Made by a program: the position numbers and the translations under genes
The notes under the pieces: model-generated
The model's database searches: none
Seen by the model: only the letters and a program-made list of their open reading frames with translations
Told to the model about the DNA's origin: nothing
Shown here: positions 10,625-21,500 of the stretch, piece by piece
Layout: every line of letters starts with the position of its first letter
Numbering within the stretch: the stretch's first letter is position 1
Assembly: GCA_945910005.1 (NCBI GenBank)
Contig: OX246744.1
Coordinates: 38,384,011-38,448,010 of the forward strand
Source: Isoperla grammatica
Taxonomy: Eukaryota; Arthropoda; Insecta; Plecoptera; Perlodidae
Reading direction: 5' to 3'
DNA: 64,000 nucleotides

Positions 10625-12490
10625 ATGGCTGAGAACGATGACGCTCGGTTCGTTATAACCAAGCCTGGTGTCCTGGTGTTGGGTGGAGGCCTGCCTGCTG
10701 GATCAAGCATTGTGTCGTTCTCCCAAGATGAGACCGTCGTTCAGGTGTCTTGCGGTCGAGACCACTCTGCAGTTGTCTGCGAGTCTGGCCGCGTCTACAC
10801 CTTCTGTGTAACACAAGACACAAGACGGATGAAGAAAGAAGGCTCGGTCGCTGAGCCGAGGCTTGTTGACACTCTCAGCACTGTTACTATAACCCAGGCT
10901 GCTTGTGGATTTCTATACACCGTGTTCCTCACTGACAAGGGTGAGGTGTATTCGTGTGGGCTGAATGACCGGGGTCAGTTTGGCCTCGGTCACACCCATT
11001 ACACTCCCACACCTGTCCTGGTTGCCGGTCTGCCGCCCATCAAAAAGGTTGCTGCTGGGCATCACCACACTGTGGTTCTTGCAACAGGCGGTGAGGTCTG
11101 GGTGTGTGGATACAACAGCGAGGGCCAACAAGGACTCGGTCATACAACCCAGCAAACCTCATTTACTCGCGTGCCCAACCTCCCCGAGGCCATCGTGGAC
11201 ATATCGTGTGGTTGGTACCATACAGCTCTTGTCTCGGCCTCTGGGGTCCTCTTGATGGCTGGGTGGAATGCGCATGGTCAACTTGGGCTTGGTGCAGTGG
11301 ATAGCGTGTCCAGCTTCACACGAGTATCGGTGCCATCCACAGCCGTGGCTGCCATGTCCTGCGGTGACAACTACACTGTGGCCCTCGGAGTTGATGGGAC
11401 GACCTGGGCTTGGGGTAGTAATGATGGAGGACAGTTGGGTACCGGTGACACAACCAAGAGATCCGCCCCCACTAGAATGATTGGCCTCGAGGACCAGACA
11501 GTCTCCCAGGTTATCGCTGGATATCGCCACACGGCGGTGTTGACACGGGCAGGGGATGTGTTTGTGTGTGGCCGAGGAACATGTGGTGAACTGGGTCAGT
11601 GGAAGAATAACCTCTCGGTGGCGACTCTGTTGCCGAAGTCACCAGGGCTGGTGGTTCAACTGGTGGCTTTTGCCGAAACATATTCACTATTGTTGGTAAC
11701 GTCAATCGTCGTACCTTTAGCGCAGCGTGGGACAGGAATTGATGAAAAGGTGGGGGAAGACATAACGGACTTGGAGCAGAGCATAATGCGAACCCTGGAG
11801 TGTCCCGTGTGCTTCAAGGTCATGTGCCCACCGATACACCTGTGCACCGCGGGGCACAGCGTATGTGACGCTTGCCGGTCTGACAACAGGACGATAGTTT
11901 GCCCGCTGTGTCGCGGACAGTTCTCCACTGGGAGGAGTCTTACCTTGGAGAGATTAATGACCGACATTCGGCTACCGTGCACGGAATGCCTGCTGCGCAT
12001 GCCCGCGTTTGAGCTGGGGGGACATGGCGCGGTCTGTCCCCGCCGCAACTACGACTGTCCCCTGGCGTGTGGCGGTTGGAGGGGCCGGCCCGAAGCGATG
12101 CTGGGCCACGCCCTCTCGGCCCACGCGGACCGGACGTGGCCCGACCTGCCACTCACGTTTGTGCAGCGGCGCGGACTCTTGCTCACGGACGTGCTCGCGG
12201 CGCACGGCAGAGTGTTCACGCTACATCGCGGGTACGACGGGGAGGGGCGCACGTTCCGGGCGGCCGTCAGGTACGTGGGCGCGCCCGAGGACAGGCAGGC
12301 ATTCAGGTTCAAACTCACACTTCTCAACGAAGACATGCGCACTACTTACTACAGGAAGGTTTGTCCCGATATCGAGAGTTTCGAAGACATGTTCAGTTCA
12401 TCCAACTGTGTTAACGTAAAGGGTGAATTTCTTGAAGCGTTTCTCCAAAACGGCGATCTGACGTGTCGTGCGGCCATCTTGGAAGTGTGA
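10625..12490 (+). CDS. RCC1-repeat / RING / SINA (SIAH-type) putative E3 ubiquitin ligase
   Basis: The 621-residue protein, uninterrupted in one exon, joins two known modules. Residues ~15-345 are six or seven RCC1-type repeats (for example YSCGLNDRGQFGLG, WVCGYNSEGQQGLG and WAWGSNDGGQLGTG), predicting a beta-propeller. Residues 393-429 form a C3HC4 RING with all eight ligands (C393, C396, C407, H411, C414, C417, C426, C429) in SIAH spacing. Residues 452-500 match the SIAH double zinc finger (C452, C455, H467, C471, C478, C482, H495, H500), although the first C-C gap is shorter than in SIAH. Residues ~505-621 resemble the SINA substrate-binding domain (AFRFKLTLLNEDMRTTYY and LEAFLQNGDLTCRAAILEV). 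By family knowledge the RING would recruit an E2 and the SINA domain would bind substrate and dimerise; the propeller is probably a second binding surface. The start ATG at 10625 is preferred over 10598 because of the acceptor-like TTGCAG before it. RCC1 is known joined to HECT, BTB and other RING proteins; I do not recall RCC1-SINA. Confidence 0.9.
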   Translation: MAENDDARFVITKPGVLVLGGGLPAGSSIVSFSQDETVVQVSCGRDHSAVVCESGRVYTFCVTQDTRRMKKEGSVAEPRLVDTLSTVTITQAACGFLYTVFLTDKGEVYSCGLNDRGQFGLGHTHYTPTPVLVAGLPPIKKVAAGHHHTVVLATGGEVWVCGYNSEGQQGLGHTTQQTSFTRVPNLPEAIVDISCGWYHTALVSASGVLLMAGWNAHGQLGLGAVDSVSSFTRVSVPSTAVAAMSCGDNYTVALGVDGTTWAWGSNDGGQLGTGDTTKRSAPTRMIGLEDQTVSQVIAGYRHTAVLTRAGDVFVCGRGTCGELGQWKNNLSVATLLPKSPGLVVQLVAFAETYSLLLVTSIVVPLAQRGTGIDEKVGEDITDLEQSIMRTLECPVCFKVMCPPIHLCTAGHSVCDACRSDNRTIVCPLCRGQFSTGRSLTLERLMTDIRLPCTECLLRMPAFELGGHGAVCPRRNYDCPLACGGWRGRPEAMLGHALSAHADRTWPDLPLTFVQRRGLLLTDVLAAHGRVFTLHRGYDGEGRTFRAAVRYVGAPEDRQAFRFKLTLLNEDMRTTYYRKVCPDIESFEDMFSSSNCVNVKGEFLEAFLQNGDLTCRAAILEV

Positions 12491-12579
12491 TCCAGGCGGT
12501 TGGGTTTCAACATGTAGGCCTATACCGTGACACCAGGTTGCACTCGATGAGTGCAGAGAAAATACTAAACCCAGCTATG
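12491..12579 (+). other. Start of the 3' UTR or downstream flank
   Basis: Non-coding sequence after the TGA stop. No polyadenylation signal lies close by. The nearest perfect AATAAA is at 13657-13662, over 1.1 kb downstream and beyond a MITE, so the transcript end is not determined. Confidence 0.4.
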
Positions 12580-12743
12580 TATAGTTGGCCCAAGACTACC
12601 TTACACATGCAATCGTCACAGGCGACAGTCCGTAGCCAATCAGCGATCCGTATTTGCGCGGTTGAGTCTCAGGCAGTTCGCTGGTTGGCTTTGAGTGCCT
12701 CGCCTGTGACGAAAGCATATGTAAGGTTCTTGGGCCAAGTATA
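12580..12743. mobile_element. MITE, family with CCCAAGACTACC ends
   Basis: The inverted ends read GTTGGCCCAAGACTACC and, when complemented, CTTGGCCCAAGAACC, and both sides are flanked by TATA. The interior GTAGCCAATCAGCGATC and CAGTTCGCTGGTTGGCT recur in the second copy at 57753-57905. About 164 bp, non-coding. It lies within the presumed 3' UTR of the RCC1-SINA gene, so it may be transcribed with it. Confidence 0.75.
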
Positions 12744-13749
12744 CGATTGTTCAGTTACGTTCTTGGCTCTGTTTTGTGTCCGGGCCAAGGTGGGTGTTCA
12801 TTAGTTAGGCAGCCTGACAAGCTGCCTACAAATATCCTTGTAGAACATTGCTCGCATTGAACAACTATTTACTCCCTTCTAGTACTCAACTCTATTGTTT
12901 GTATATGTTGGTATAATCATTCATCTAGATGAAATATAAACTTGAGTCTGTGTTAACAAGGTGTGCGTGCATGTATTGCACAGGTGCATTGTTCTTATTG
13001 TGTTTTCATTAAGTATGTGAAATATTAATGTAGATTATTTACCATATTTCTTTATCTTGAAAATAGAAATTGAATCATTCAATTGAAATCGTTCTGCTAG
13101 ATTCAACGTATTCTTGTGACGATTGGCCACGAGTGCACGTATTGCATTATTCTCTTTGTATTTGCGTTAGCCTAAGTGATATGTTGACTTTTTTGTGTGC
13201 AACTATGGTAATTTCTTTAGTTTTACAACTTATATTTTGAGCTTTCAATGATTTTTTTATAACATATATGTTATTATCTTGTAACTGTGTTTACAGTGTG
13301 TGTATTGTGCTTTTATTAATTTCTAAGTTGACTGTAGATTTAACAACTCAGCTTACTGAGTTGGGCCCAAACTTGAATGTTTTCAATGCTTGTTGATTTA
13401 TATTTTATATTTTTAATTTTGATACCTTAAATGTAACCAACAAATAATGTTTTAAGCAAGTAAAGTGTACATGACACGAATAACATTGTTGCATTCTCCT
13501 TCACACCACCTGTTTCATAAAGAATCCCGTTCTTGACATCCCGTTAACATGCTCTTGGGTTGTTCTCCTTGAAGGGTAATTAATTGTAGCCCGGCCTGGC
13601 CTAGGCTGGTCTGTCTGGAAGAATTGTGATGTACATGTTTGTATGTCCTTTTTGGTAATAAAAAAGTTGACTGAAGTACGAGGTGAACTATTAAGGTACT
13701 AAGGTGAGTACTAAGTGAAGTGGGCAAGTGGACCCTCGGCCGGCTTCTG
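12744..13749. other. AT-rich DNA, possible 3' UTR
   Basis: No reading frame or element ends of note. AATAAA at 13657-13662 is a possible polyadenylation signal for the upstream gene, but weak evidence alone. The 101-aa reverse frame at 13515-13820 has no recognisable domain. Confidence 0.4.
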
Positions 13750-13895
13750 GGCCTTGATTCTCTATGGTCAACGATAAGGTAATCACCGGTTTTGGTCGTT
13801 ATGAGAAGGCTGTGACCCAAACACAGCCATCCATTCGCCTTCCGTAACGACAGAAACCGGCGAGAAATTTACCACAGATTTAAAGAATCGGGCTC
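13750..13895. repeat. Inverted repeat (MITE-like hairpin)
   Basis: CACCGGTTTTGGTCGTTATG (about 13785) pairs with CGTAACGACAGAAACCGGCG (about 13842-13861), and outer sequences such as GGTAA/TTACC continue the fold. Ends and target duplication are not clear, so the family is not assigned. Confidence 0.55.
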
Positions 13896-14520
13896 CTGGT
13901 ACTGTCCAGTATAAATCAAACTGTCCAGCCGGCTAGGGTGGGAACAACCATCCCCTCCCCCTCCCTTCATATGCAGTGTTTAATTCAACTACGTTCCTGG
14001 GTTAATTGAAATTCGCCTCCCCCCCCCACATCCAGGTGGGACTATATTAGTGGGATATTCTGGCTTGTTTGAGTTGTTCTAAAATTTGAAGTTGTAATTT
14101 TCATATAATTTTTGTAAATTGGGTGTGATTTATTTATCGCCCTCCGTCTAAGATTGGTTGAGAAGCCAGGAGGCAGCGGTGAACGGTGTCTTGTTTTGGT
14201 CGTGGAGAAGGTCTTGTTAAAATGTGTCCTGGATTTCTTGCCTGGTTCTTTTAAATTATTCCTTCAAAAACGTTGACACCCCGCCCCCCCCCCTCTTCCG
14301 GGCCAAACGCCCAGTTTTTTTGTTCTGTCTGCCTGCCTATCAGCCACCCACCCCCCACCCCTTCCAAGATTCCCGCTTACTTTGGGACTGGGTAGAGGGT
14401 CCGGTCAGTTGGCATTTACACCTGTCAATGTTATGACGTGATGTTCCTAATATTTGTTCGATGGGTTGTTCTGAAAATATCTTAATATAGCTGGAGTCGA
14501 ACTATTTCCAAATCAAAACG
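13896..14520. other. C-rich and AT-rich DNA, nothing identified
   Basis: Several poly-C/CCCAC stretches (about 13945-14030 and 14280-14365). A 70-aa reading frame at 14224-14436 is biased by these and has no domain. The 3' part may include decayed upstream PLE sequence. Confidence 0.4.
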
Positions 14521-15561
14521 GAATTTTATTAACAAACAGAAGGCCTTGCAATGGGTAGCTGCCTGTCTCCTATTCTTAGCAACCTGTTTATGGATGAGGG
14601 CGACTTAGAACGGGGTATTATGACGAGTGGATTGATACATAAGCCTAAGGTGTGGAAGAGATACGTTGACGATGTGTTTAGCATATGGGAACACGGAAAC
14701 CTTCACTTGACATATTTCTCAGTTATATTAATGATATAGACCCACACATTAAGTTTACGTTAGAAGTTGAGGATAACAACAAAATTCCGTTTCTTGATGT
14801 AGAGGTTGAGAAACGATCTGGCCGTCTTGTTACTGGGATCTATAGGAAACCCACGCATACGAATCAGTACATTCACTACTTGTCTAACCACCCGAAGCAT
14901 GTGAAAGAGGGGGTTATTAAATGTCTGAGCCAAAGAGCGAGGACAGTTTGTTCCAACGCTAAAGTGCTTGAAGGAGATCTAGATCATCTCGAATCCGCTT
15001 TTTTACTTAATGGGTATCCTCCGGAGGTCATAGACAGGGTGTTAAGTGGAGGTTCTAGTCGCAAAGGTGAGGGTGTCTGAATGGAGAGGAATAACCCTCT
15101 TGCTACGATCAAATAGCGGAGAACATATAGAGGGTGTTAAGCTCCTACAATATAAGGACGGTATTCAAGTCTAATGGTTGCCTACGAAATGTTTTCATTA
15201 AAAACAAACCGGAGAATAAGGTTCAAGAATATATGTGTTGTGTATATTCCATCACGTGTCAGTGTGGGGAATTATATATTAGAGAAACTAAACGACCACT
15301 GCAAGTTAGTATTAAAGAACACCAGAACAATGTTCGGAACAAAAGAGTTACCAGCTCACAACTTGCGGATCACGTTTATTCCCGGTGTCACCACCCGGTT
15401 TGGATTCCGCTCGCACCTTGATGAGAAAACGAAAGGTAAAAGAGGCGGCCATTATGGCGTGCAGTAGTGCGAAGATCATTAGTAGCCCCAGCGTGGAAAT
15501 AAAGAAAATTTGGTACCCATTAATTGCTAAAGATTTGGAACGTATAATAAATACAAAGTAG
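14521..15561 (+). pseudogene. Penelope-like element: reverse transcriptase and GIY-YIG endonuclease remnant
   Basis: The 3' part of a PLE polyprotein is readable across three frames. First comes QTEGLAMGSCLSPILSNLFM with the catalytic YVDD (KRYVDDVFSIWEHG) at 14551-14700. After a frameshift near 14690 follow IPFLDVEVEKRSGRLVTGIY, RKPTHTNQYIHYLSNHPKHV and an RT-thumb-like region to 15080. From 15134 an endonuclease region contains CGELYIRETKRPLQVSIKEH, a GIY-YIG-type module in which the usual glycine of YIGET is arginine. The last frame ends SPSVEIKKIWYPLIAKDLER and stops with TAG at 15559-15561. A TAA at about 14530, just before QTEG, and the frameshifts make it inactive. The 5' part of the RT is absent. 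In PLEs this enzyme copies RNA at the nicked target. The 152-bp satellite begins exactly at this stop codon. Confidence 0.88.
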
Positions 15562-18500
15562 ACCGTGTGTGCCAGCCTTGTGAGCCAGCTGGTTTGCACG
15601 TCACCACGAGACTGCGCCGTTACCACTTCGAGACTGTTGATCTGCCCCTCGATCGTGCCTGATGATGACAGCAGAGCAGCTGGCTCACAAGGCTGGCCGT
15701 GTAGTAGTAGTAGACCGTGTGTGCCAGCCTTGTGAGCCAGCTGGTTTACACGTCACCACGAGACTGCGCCGTAACCACTTCGAGACTGTTGATCTGCCCC
15801 TCAGTCGTGCCTGATGATGACAGCAAAGCAGCTGGCTCACAAGGCTGGCCGTGTAGTAGTAGTAGACCGTGTGTGCCAGCCTTGTGAGCCAGCTGGTTTA
15901 CACGTCACCACGAGACTGCGCCGTAACCACTTCGAGACTGTTGATCTGCCCCTCAGTCGTGCCTGATGATGACAGCAGAGCAGCTGGCTCACAAGGCTGG
16001 CCGTGTAGTAGTAGTAGACCGTGTGTGCCAGCCTTGTGAGCCAGCTGGTTTACACGTCACCACGAGACTGTTGATCTGCCCCTCAGTCGTGCCTGATGAT
16101 GACAGCAGACCAGCTGGCTCACAAGGCTGGCCGTGTAGTAGTAGTAGACCGTGTGTGCCAGCCTTGTGAGCCAGCTGGTTTACACGTCACCACGAGACTG
16201 TTGATCTGCCCCTCAGTCGTGCCTGATGATGACAGCAGACCAGCTGGCTCACAAGGCTGGCCGTGTAGTAGTAGTAGACCGTGTGTGCCAGCCTTGTGAG
16301 CCAGCTGGTTTACACGTCACCACGAGACTGCGCCGTAACCACTTCGAGACTGTTGATCTGCCCCTCAGTCGTGCCTGATGATGACAGCAGAGCAGCTGGC
16401 TCACAAGGCTGGCCGTGTAGTAGTAGTAATCCGTGTGTGCCAGCCTTGTGAAACAGCTGGTTTACACGTCACCACGAGACTGTTGATCTGCCCCTCAGTC
16501 GTGCCTGATGATGACAGCAGACCAGCTGGCTCACAAGGCTGGCCGTGTAGTAGTAGTAGACCGTGTGTGCCAGCCTTGTGAGCCAGCTGGTTTACACGTC
16601 ACCACGAGACTGCGCCGTTACCACTTCGAGACTGTTGATCTGCCCCTCAGTCGTGCCTGATGATGACAGCAGACCAGCTGGCTCACAAGGCTGGCCGTGT
16701 AGTAGTAGTAGACCGTGTGTGCCAGCCTTGTGAGCCAGCTGGTTTACACGTCACCACGAGACTGCGCCGTTACCACTTCGAGACTGTTGATCTGCCCCTC
16801 AGTCGTGCCTGATGATGACAGCAGAGCAGCTGGCTCACAAGGCTGGCCGTGTAGTAGTAGTAGACCGTGTGTGCCAGCCTTGTGAGCCAGCTGGTTTACA
16901 CGTCACCACGAGACTGCGCCGTTACCACTTCGAGACTGTTGATCTGCCCCTCAGTCGTGCCTGATGATGACAGCAGAGCAGCTGGCTCACAAGGCTGGCC
17001 GTGTAGTAGTAGTAGACCGTGTGTGCCAGCCTTGTGAGCCAGCTGGTTTACACGTCACCACGAGACTGCGCCGTTACCACTTCGAGACTGTTGATCTGCC
17101 CCTCAGTCGTGCCTGATGATGACAGCAGAGCAGCTGGCTCACAAGGCTGGCCGTGTAGAAGTAGTAGACCGTGTGTGCCAGCCTTGTGAGCCAGCTGGTT
17201 TACACGTCACCACGAGACTGCGCCGTTACCACTTCGAGACTGTTGATCTGCCCCTCAGTCGTGCCTGATGATGACAGCAGAGCAGCTGGCTCACAAGGCT
17301 GGCCGTGTAGTAGTAGTAGACCGTGTGTGCCAGCCTTGTGAGCCAGCTGGTTTACACGTCACCACGAGACTGTTGATCTGCCCCTCAGTCGTGCCTGATG
17401 ATGACAGCAGAGCAGCTGGCTCACAAGGCTGGCCGTGTAGTAGTAGTAGACCGTGTGTGCCAGCCTTGTGAGCCAGCTGGTTTACACGTCACCACGAGAC
17501 TGCGGCGTTACCACTTCGAGACTGTTAATCTGCCCCTCAGTCGTGCCTGATGATGACAGCAGAGCAGCTGGCTCACAAGACTGGCCGTGTAGTAGTAGTA
17601 GACCGTGTGTGCCAGCCTTGTGAGCCAGCTGGTTTACACGTCACCACGAGACTGCGCCGTTACCACTTCGAGACTGTTGATCTGCCCCTCAGTCGTGCCT
17701 GATGATGACAGCAGAGCAGCTGGCTCACAAGACTGGCCGTGTAGTAGTAGTAGACCGTGTGTGCCAGCCTTGTGAGCCAGCTGGTTTACACGTCACCACG
17801 AGACTGCGCCGTTACCACTTCGAGACTGTTGATCTGCCCCTCAGTCGTGCCTGATGATGACAGCAGAGCAGCTGGCTCACAAGGCTGGCCGTGTAGTAGT
17901 AGTAGACCGTGTGTGCCAGCCTTGTGAGCCAGCTGGTTTACACGTCACCACGAGACTGCGCCGTTACCACTTCGAGACTGTAGATCTGCCCCTCAGTCGT
18001 GCCTGATGATGACAGCAGAGCAGCTGGCTCACAAGGCTGGCCGTGTAGTAGTAGTAGACCGTGTGTGCCAGCCTTGTGAGCCAGCTGGTTTACACGTCAC
18101 CACGAGACTGCGCCGTTACCACTTAAAGACTGTTGATCTGCCCCTCAGTCGTGCCTGATGATGACAGCAGAGCAGCTGGCTCACAAGGCTGGCCGTGTAG
18201 TTGTAGACCGTGTGTGCCAGCCTTGTGAGCCAGCTGGTTTACACGTCACCACGAGACTGCGCCGTTACCACTTCGAGACTGTTGATCTGCCCCTCAGTCG
18301 TGCCTGATGATGACAGCAGAGCAGCTGGCTCACAAGGCTGGCCGTGTAGTAGTAGTAGACCGTGTGTGCCAGCCTTGTGAGCCAGCTGGTTTACACGTCA
18401 CCACGAGACTGCGCCGTTACCACTTCGAGACTGTTGATCTGCCCCTCAGTCGTGCCTGATGATGACAGCAGACCAGCTGGCCCACAAGGCTGGCCGTGTA

Positions 18501-21500
18501 GTAGTAGTAGACCGTGTGTGCCAGCCTTGTTAGCCAGCTGGTTTACACGTCACCACGAGACTGCGCCGTTACCACTTCGAGACTGTTGATCTACCCCTCA
18601 GTCGTGCCTGATGATGACAGCAGAGCAGCTGGCTCACAAGGCTGGCCGTGTAGTAGTAGTAGACCGTGTGTGCCAGCCTTGTGTGCCAGCTGGTTTACAC
18701 GTCACCACGAGACTGCGCCGTTACTACTTCGAGACTGTTGATCTGCCCCTCAGTCGTGCCTGATGATGACAGCAGAACAGCTGGCTCACAAGGCTGGCCG
18801 TGTAGTAGTAGTAGACCGTGTGTGCCAGCCTTGTGAGCAAGCTGGTTTACACGTCACCACGACACTGCGCCGTTACCACTTCGAGACTGTTGATCTGCCC
18901 CTCAGTCGTGCCTGATGATGACAGCAGAGCAGCTGGCTCACAAGGCTGGCCGTGTAGTAGTAGTAGACCGTGTGTGCCAGCCTTGTGAGCCAGCTGGTTT
19001 ACCCGTCACCACGAGACTGCGCCGTTACTACTTCGAGACTGTTGATCTGCCCCTCAGTCGTGCCTGATGATGACAGCAGAGCAGCTGGCTCACAAGGCTG
19101 GCCGTGTAGTAGTAGTAGACCGTGTGTGCCAGCCTTGTGAGCCAGCTGGTTTACCCGTCACCACGAGACTAGGCCGTTGCCACTTCGAGACTGTTGATCT
19201 GCCCCTCAGTCGTGCCTGATGATGACAGCAGAGCAGCTGGCTCACAAGGCTGGCCGTGTAGTAGTTGTAGACCGTGTGTGCCAGCCTTGTGAGCCAGCTG
19301 GTTTACACGTCACCACGAGACTGCGCCGTTACCAATTCGAGACTGTTGATCTGCCCCTCAGTCGTGCCTGATGATGACAGCAGAGCAGCTGGCTCACAAG
19401 GCTGGCCGTGTAGTAGTAGTAGACCGTGTGTGCCAGCCTTGTGAGCCAGCTGGTTTACCCGTCACCACGAGACTGCGCCGTTACCACTTCGAGACTGTTG
19501 ATCTGCCCCTCAGTCGTGCCTGATGATGACAGCAGACCAGCTGGCTCACAAGGCTGGCCGTGTAGTAGTAGTAGACCGTGTGTGCCAGCCTTGTGAGCCA
19601 GCTGGTTTACACGTCACCACGAGACTGCGCCGTTACCTTTTCGAGACTGTTGATCTGCCCCTCAGTCGTGCCTGATGATGACAGCAGACCAGCTGGCTCA
19701 CAAGGCTGGCCGTGTAGTAGTAGTAGACCGTGTGTGCCAGCCTTGTGAGCCAGCTGGTTTACACGTCACCACGAGACTGTTGATCTGCCCCTCAGTCGTG
19801 CCTGATGATGACCGCAGACAAGCTGGCTCACAAGGCTGGCCGTGTAGTAGTAGTAGACCGTGTGTGCCAGCCTTGTGAGCCAGCCTTGTGCGCCAGCTGG
19901 TTCACACGTTACCACGAGACTGTTGATCTGCCCCTCAGTCGTGCCTGATGATGACAGCAGAGCAGCTGGCTCACAAGGCTGGCCGTGTAGTAGTAGTAGA
20001 CCGTGTGTGCCAGCCTTGTGAGCCAGCTGGTTTACACGTCACCACGAGACTGTTGATCTGCCCCTCAGTCGTGCCTGATGATGACCGCAGACCAGCTGGC
20101 TCACAAGGCTGGCCGTGTAGTAGTAGTAGACCGTGTGTGCCAGCCTTGTGAGCCAGCTGGTTTACACGTCACCACGAGACTGCGCCGTTACCACTTCGAG
20201 ACTGTTGATCTGCCCCTCAGTCGTGCCTGATGATGACAGCAGAGCAGCTGGCTCACAAGGCTGGCCGTGTAGTAGTAGTAGACCGTGTGTGCCAGCCTTG
20301 TGAGCCAGCTGGTTTACACGTCACCACGAGACTGTTGATCTGCCCCTCAGTCGTGCCTGATGATGACAGCAGAGCAGCTGGCTCACAAGGCTGGCCGTGT
20401 AGTAGTAGTAGACCGTGTGTGCCAGCCTTGTGAGCCAGCTGGTTTACACGTCACCACGAGACTGCGCCGTTACCACTTCGAGACTGTTGATCTGCCCCTC
20501 AGTCGTGCCTGATGATGACCGCAGACCAGCTGGCTCACAAGGCTGGCCGTGTAGTAGTAGTAGACCGTGTGTGCCAGCCTTGTGAGCCAGCTGGTTTACA
20601 CGTCACCACGAGACTGCGCCGCTACCACTTTGAGACTGTTGATCTGCCCCTCAGTCGTGCCTGATGATGACAGCAGAGCAGCTGGCTCACAAGGCTGGCC
20701 GTGTAGTAGTAGTAGACCGTGTGTGCCAGCCTTGTGAGCCAGCTGGTTTACACGTCACCACGAGACTGCGCCGTTACCACTTCGAGACTGTTGATCTGCC
20801 CCTCAGTCGTACCTAATGATGACAGCAGAGCAGCTGGCTCACAAGGCTGGCCGTGTAGTAGTAGTAGACCGTGTGTGCCAGCCTTGTGAGCCAGCTGGTT
20901 TACACGTCACCACGAGACTGCGCCGTTACCTTTTCGAGACTGTTGATCTGCCCCTCAGTCGTGCCTGATGATGACAGCAGACCAGCTGGCTCACAAGGCT
21001 GGCCGTGTAGTAGTAGTAGACCGTGTGTGCCAGCCTTGTGAGCCAGCTGGTTTACACGTCACCACGAGACTGTTGATCTGCCCCTCAGTCGTGCCTGATG
21101 ATGACCGCAGACCAGCTGGCTCACAAGGCTGGCCGTGTAGTAGTAGTAGACCGTGTGTGCCAGCCTTGTGAGCCAGCCTTGTGCGCCAGCTGGTTCACAC
21201 GTTACCACGAGACTGTTGATCTGCCCCTCAGTCGTGCCTGGTGATGACAGCAGAGCAGCTGGCTCACAAGGCTGGCCGTGTAGTAGTAGTAGACCGTGTG
21301 TGCCAGCCTTGTGAGCCAGCTGGTTTACACGTCACCACGAGACTGTTGATCTGCCCCTCAGTCGTGCCTGATGATGACCGCAGACCAGCTGGCTCACAAG
21401 GCTGGCCGTGTAGTAGTAGTAGACCGTGTGTGCCAGCCTTGTGAGCCAGCTGGTTTACACGTCACCACGAGACTGCGCCGTTACCACTTCGAGACTGTTG

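Noticed and set aside
10913..12414. Other-frame and reverse frames across the RCC1-SINA gene
   Set aside because: Shadows of the coding frame, made long by GC-rich codons; no domains.
15650..15700. Hammerhead ribozyme in every satellite unit
   Set aside because: Internal units have CTGATGA but no GAAA and no second strand for stem II; only array ends have the full set.
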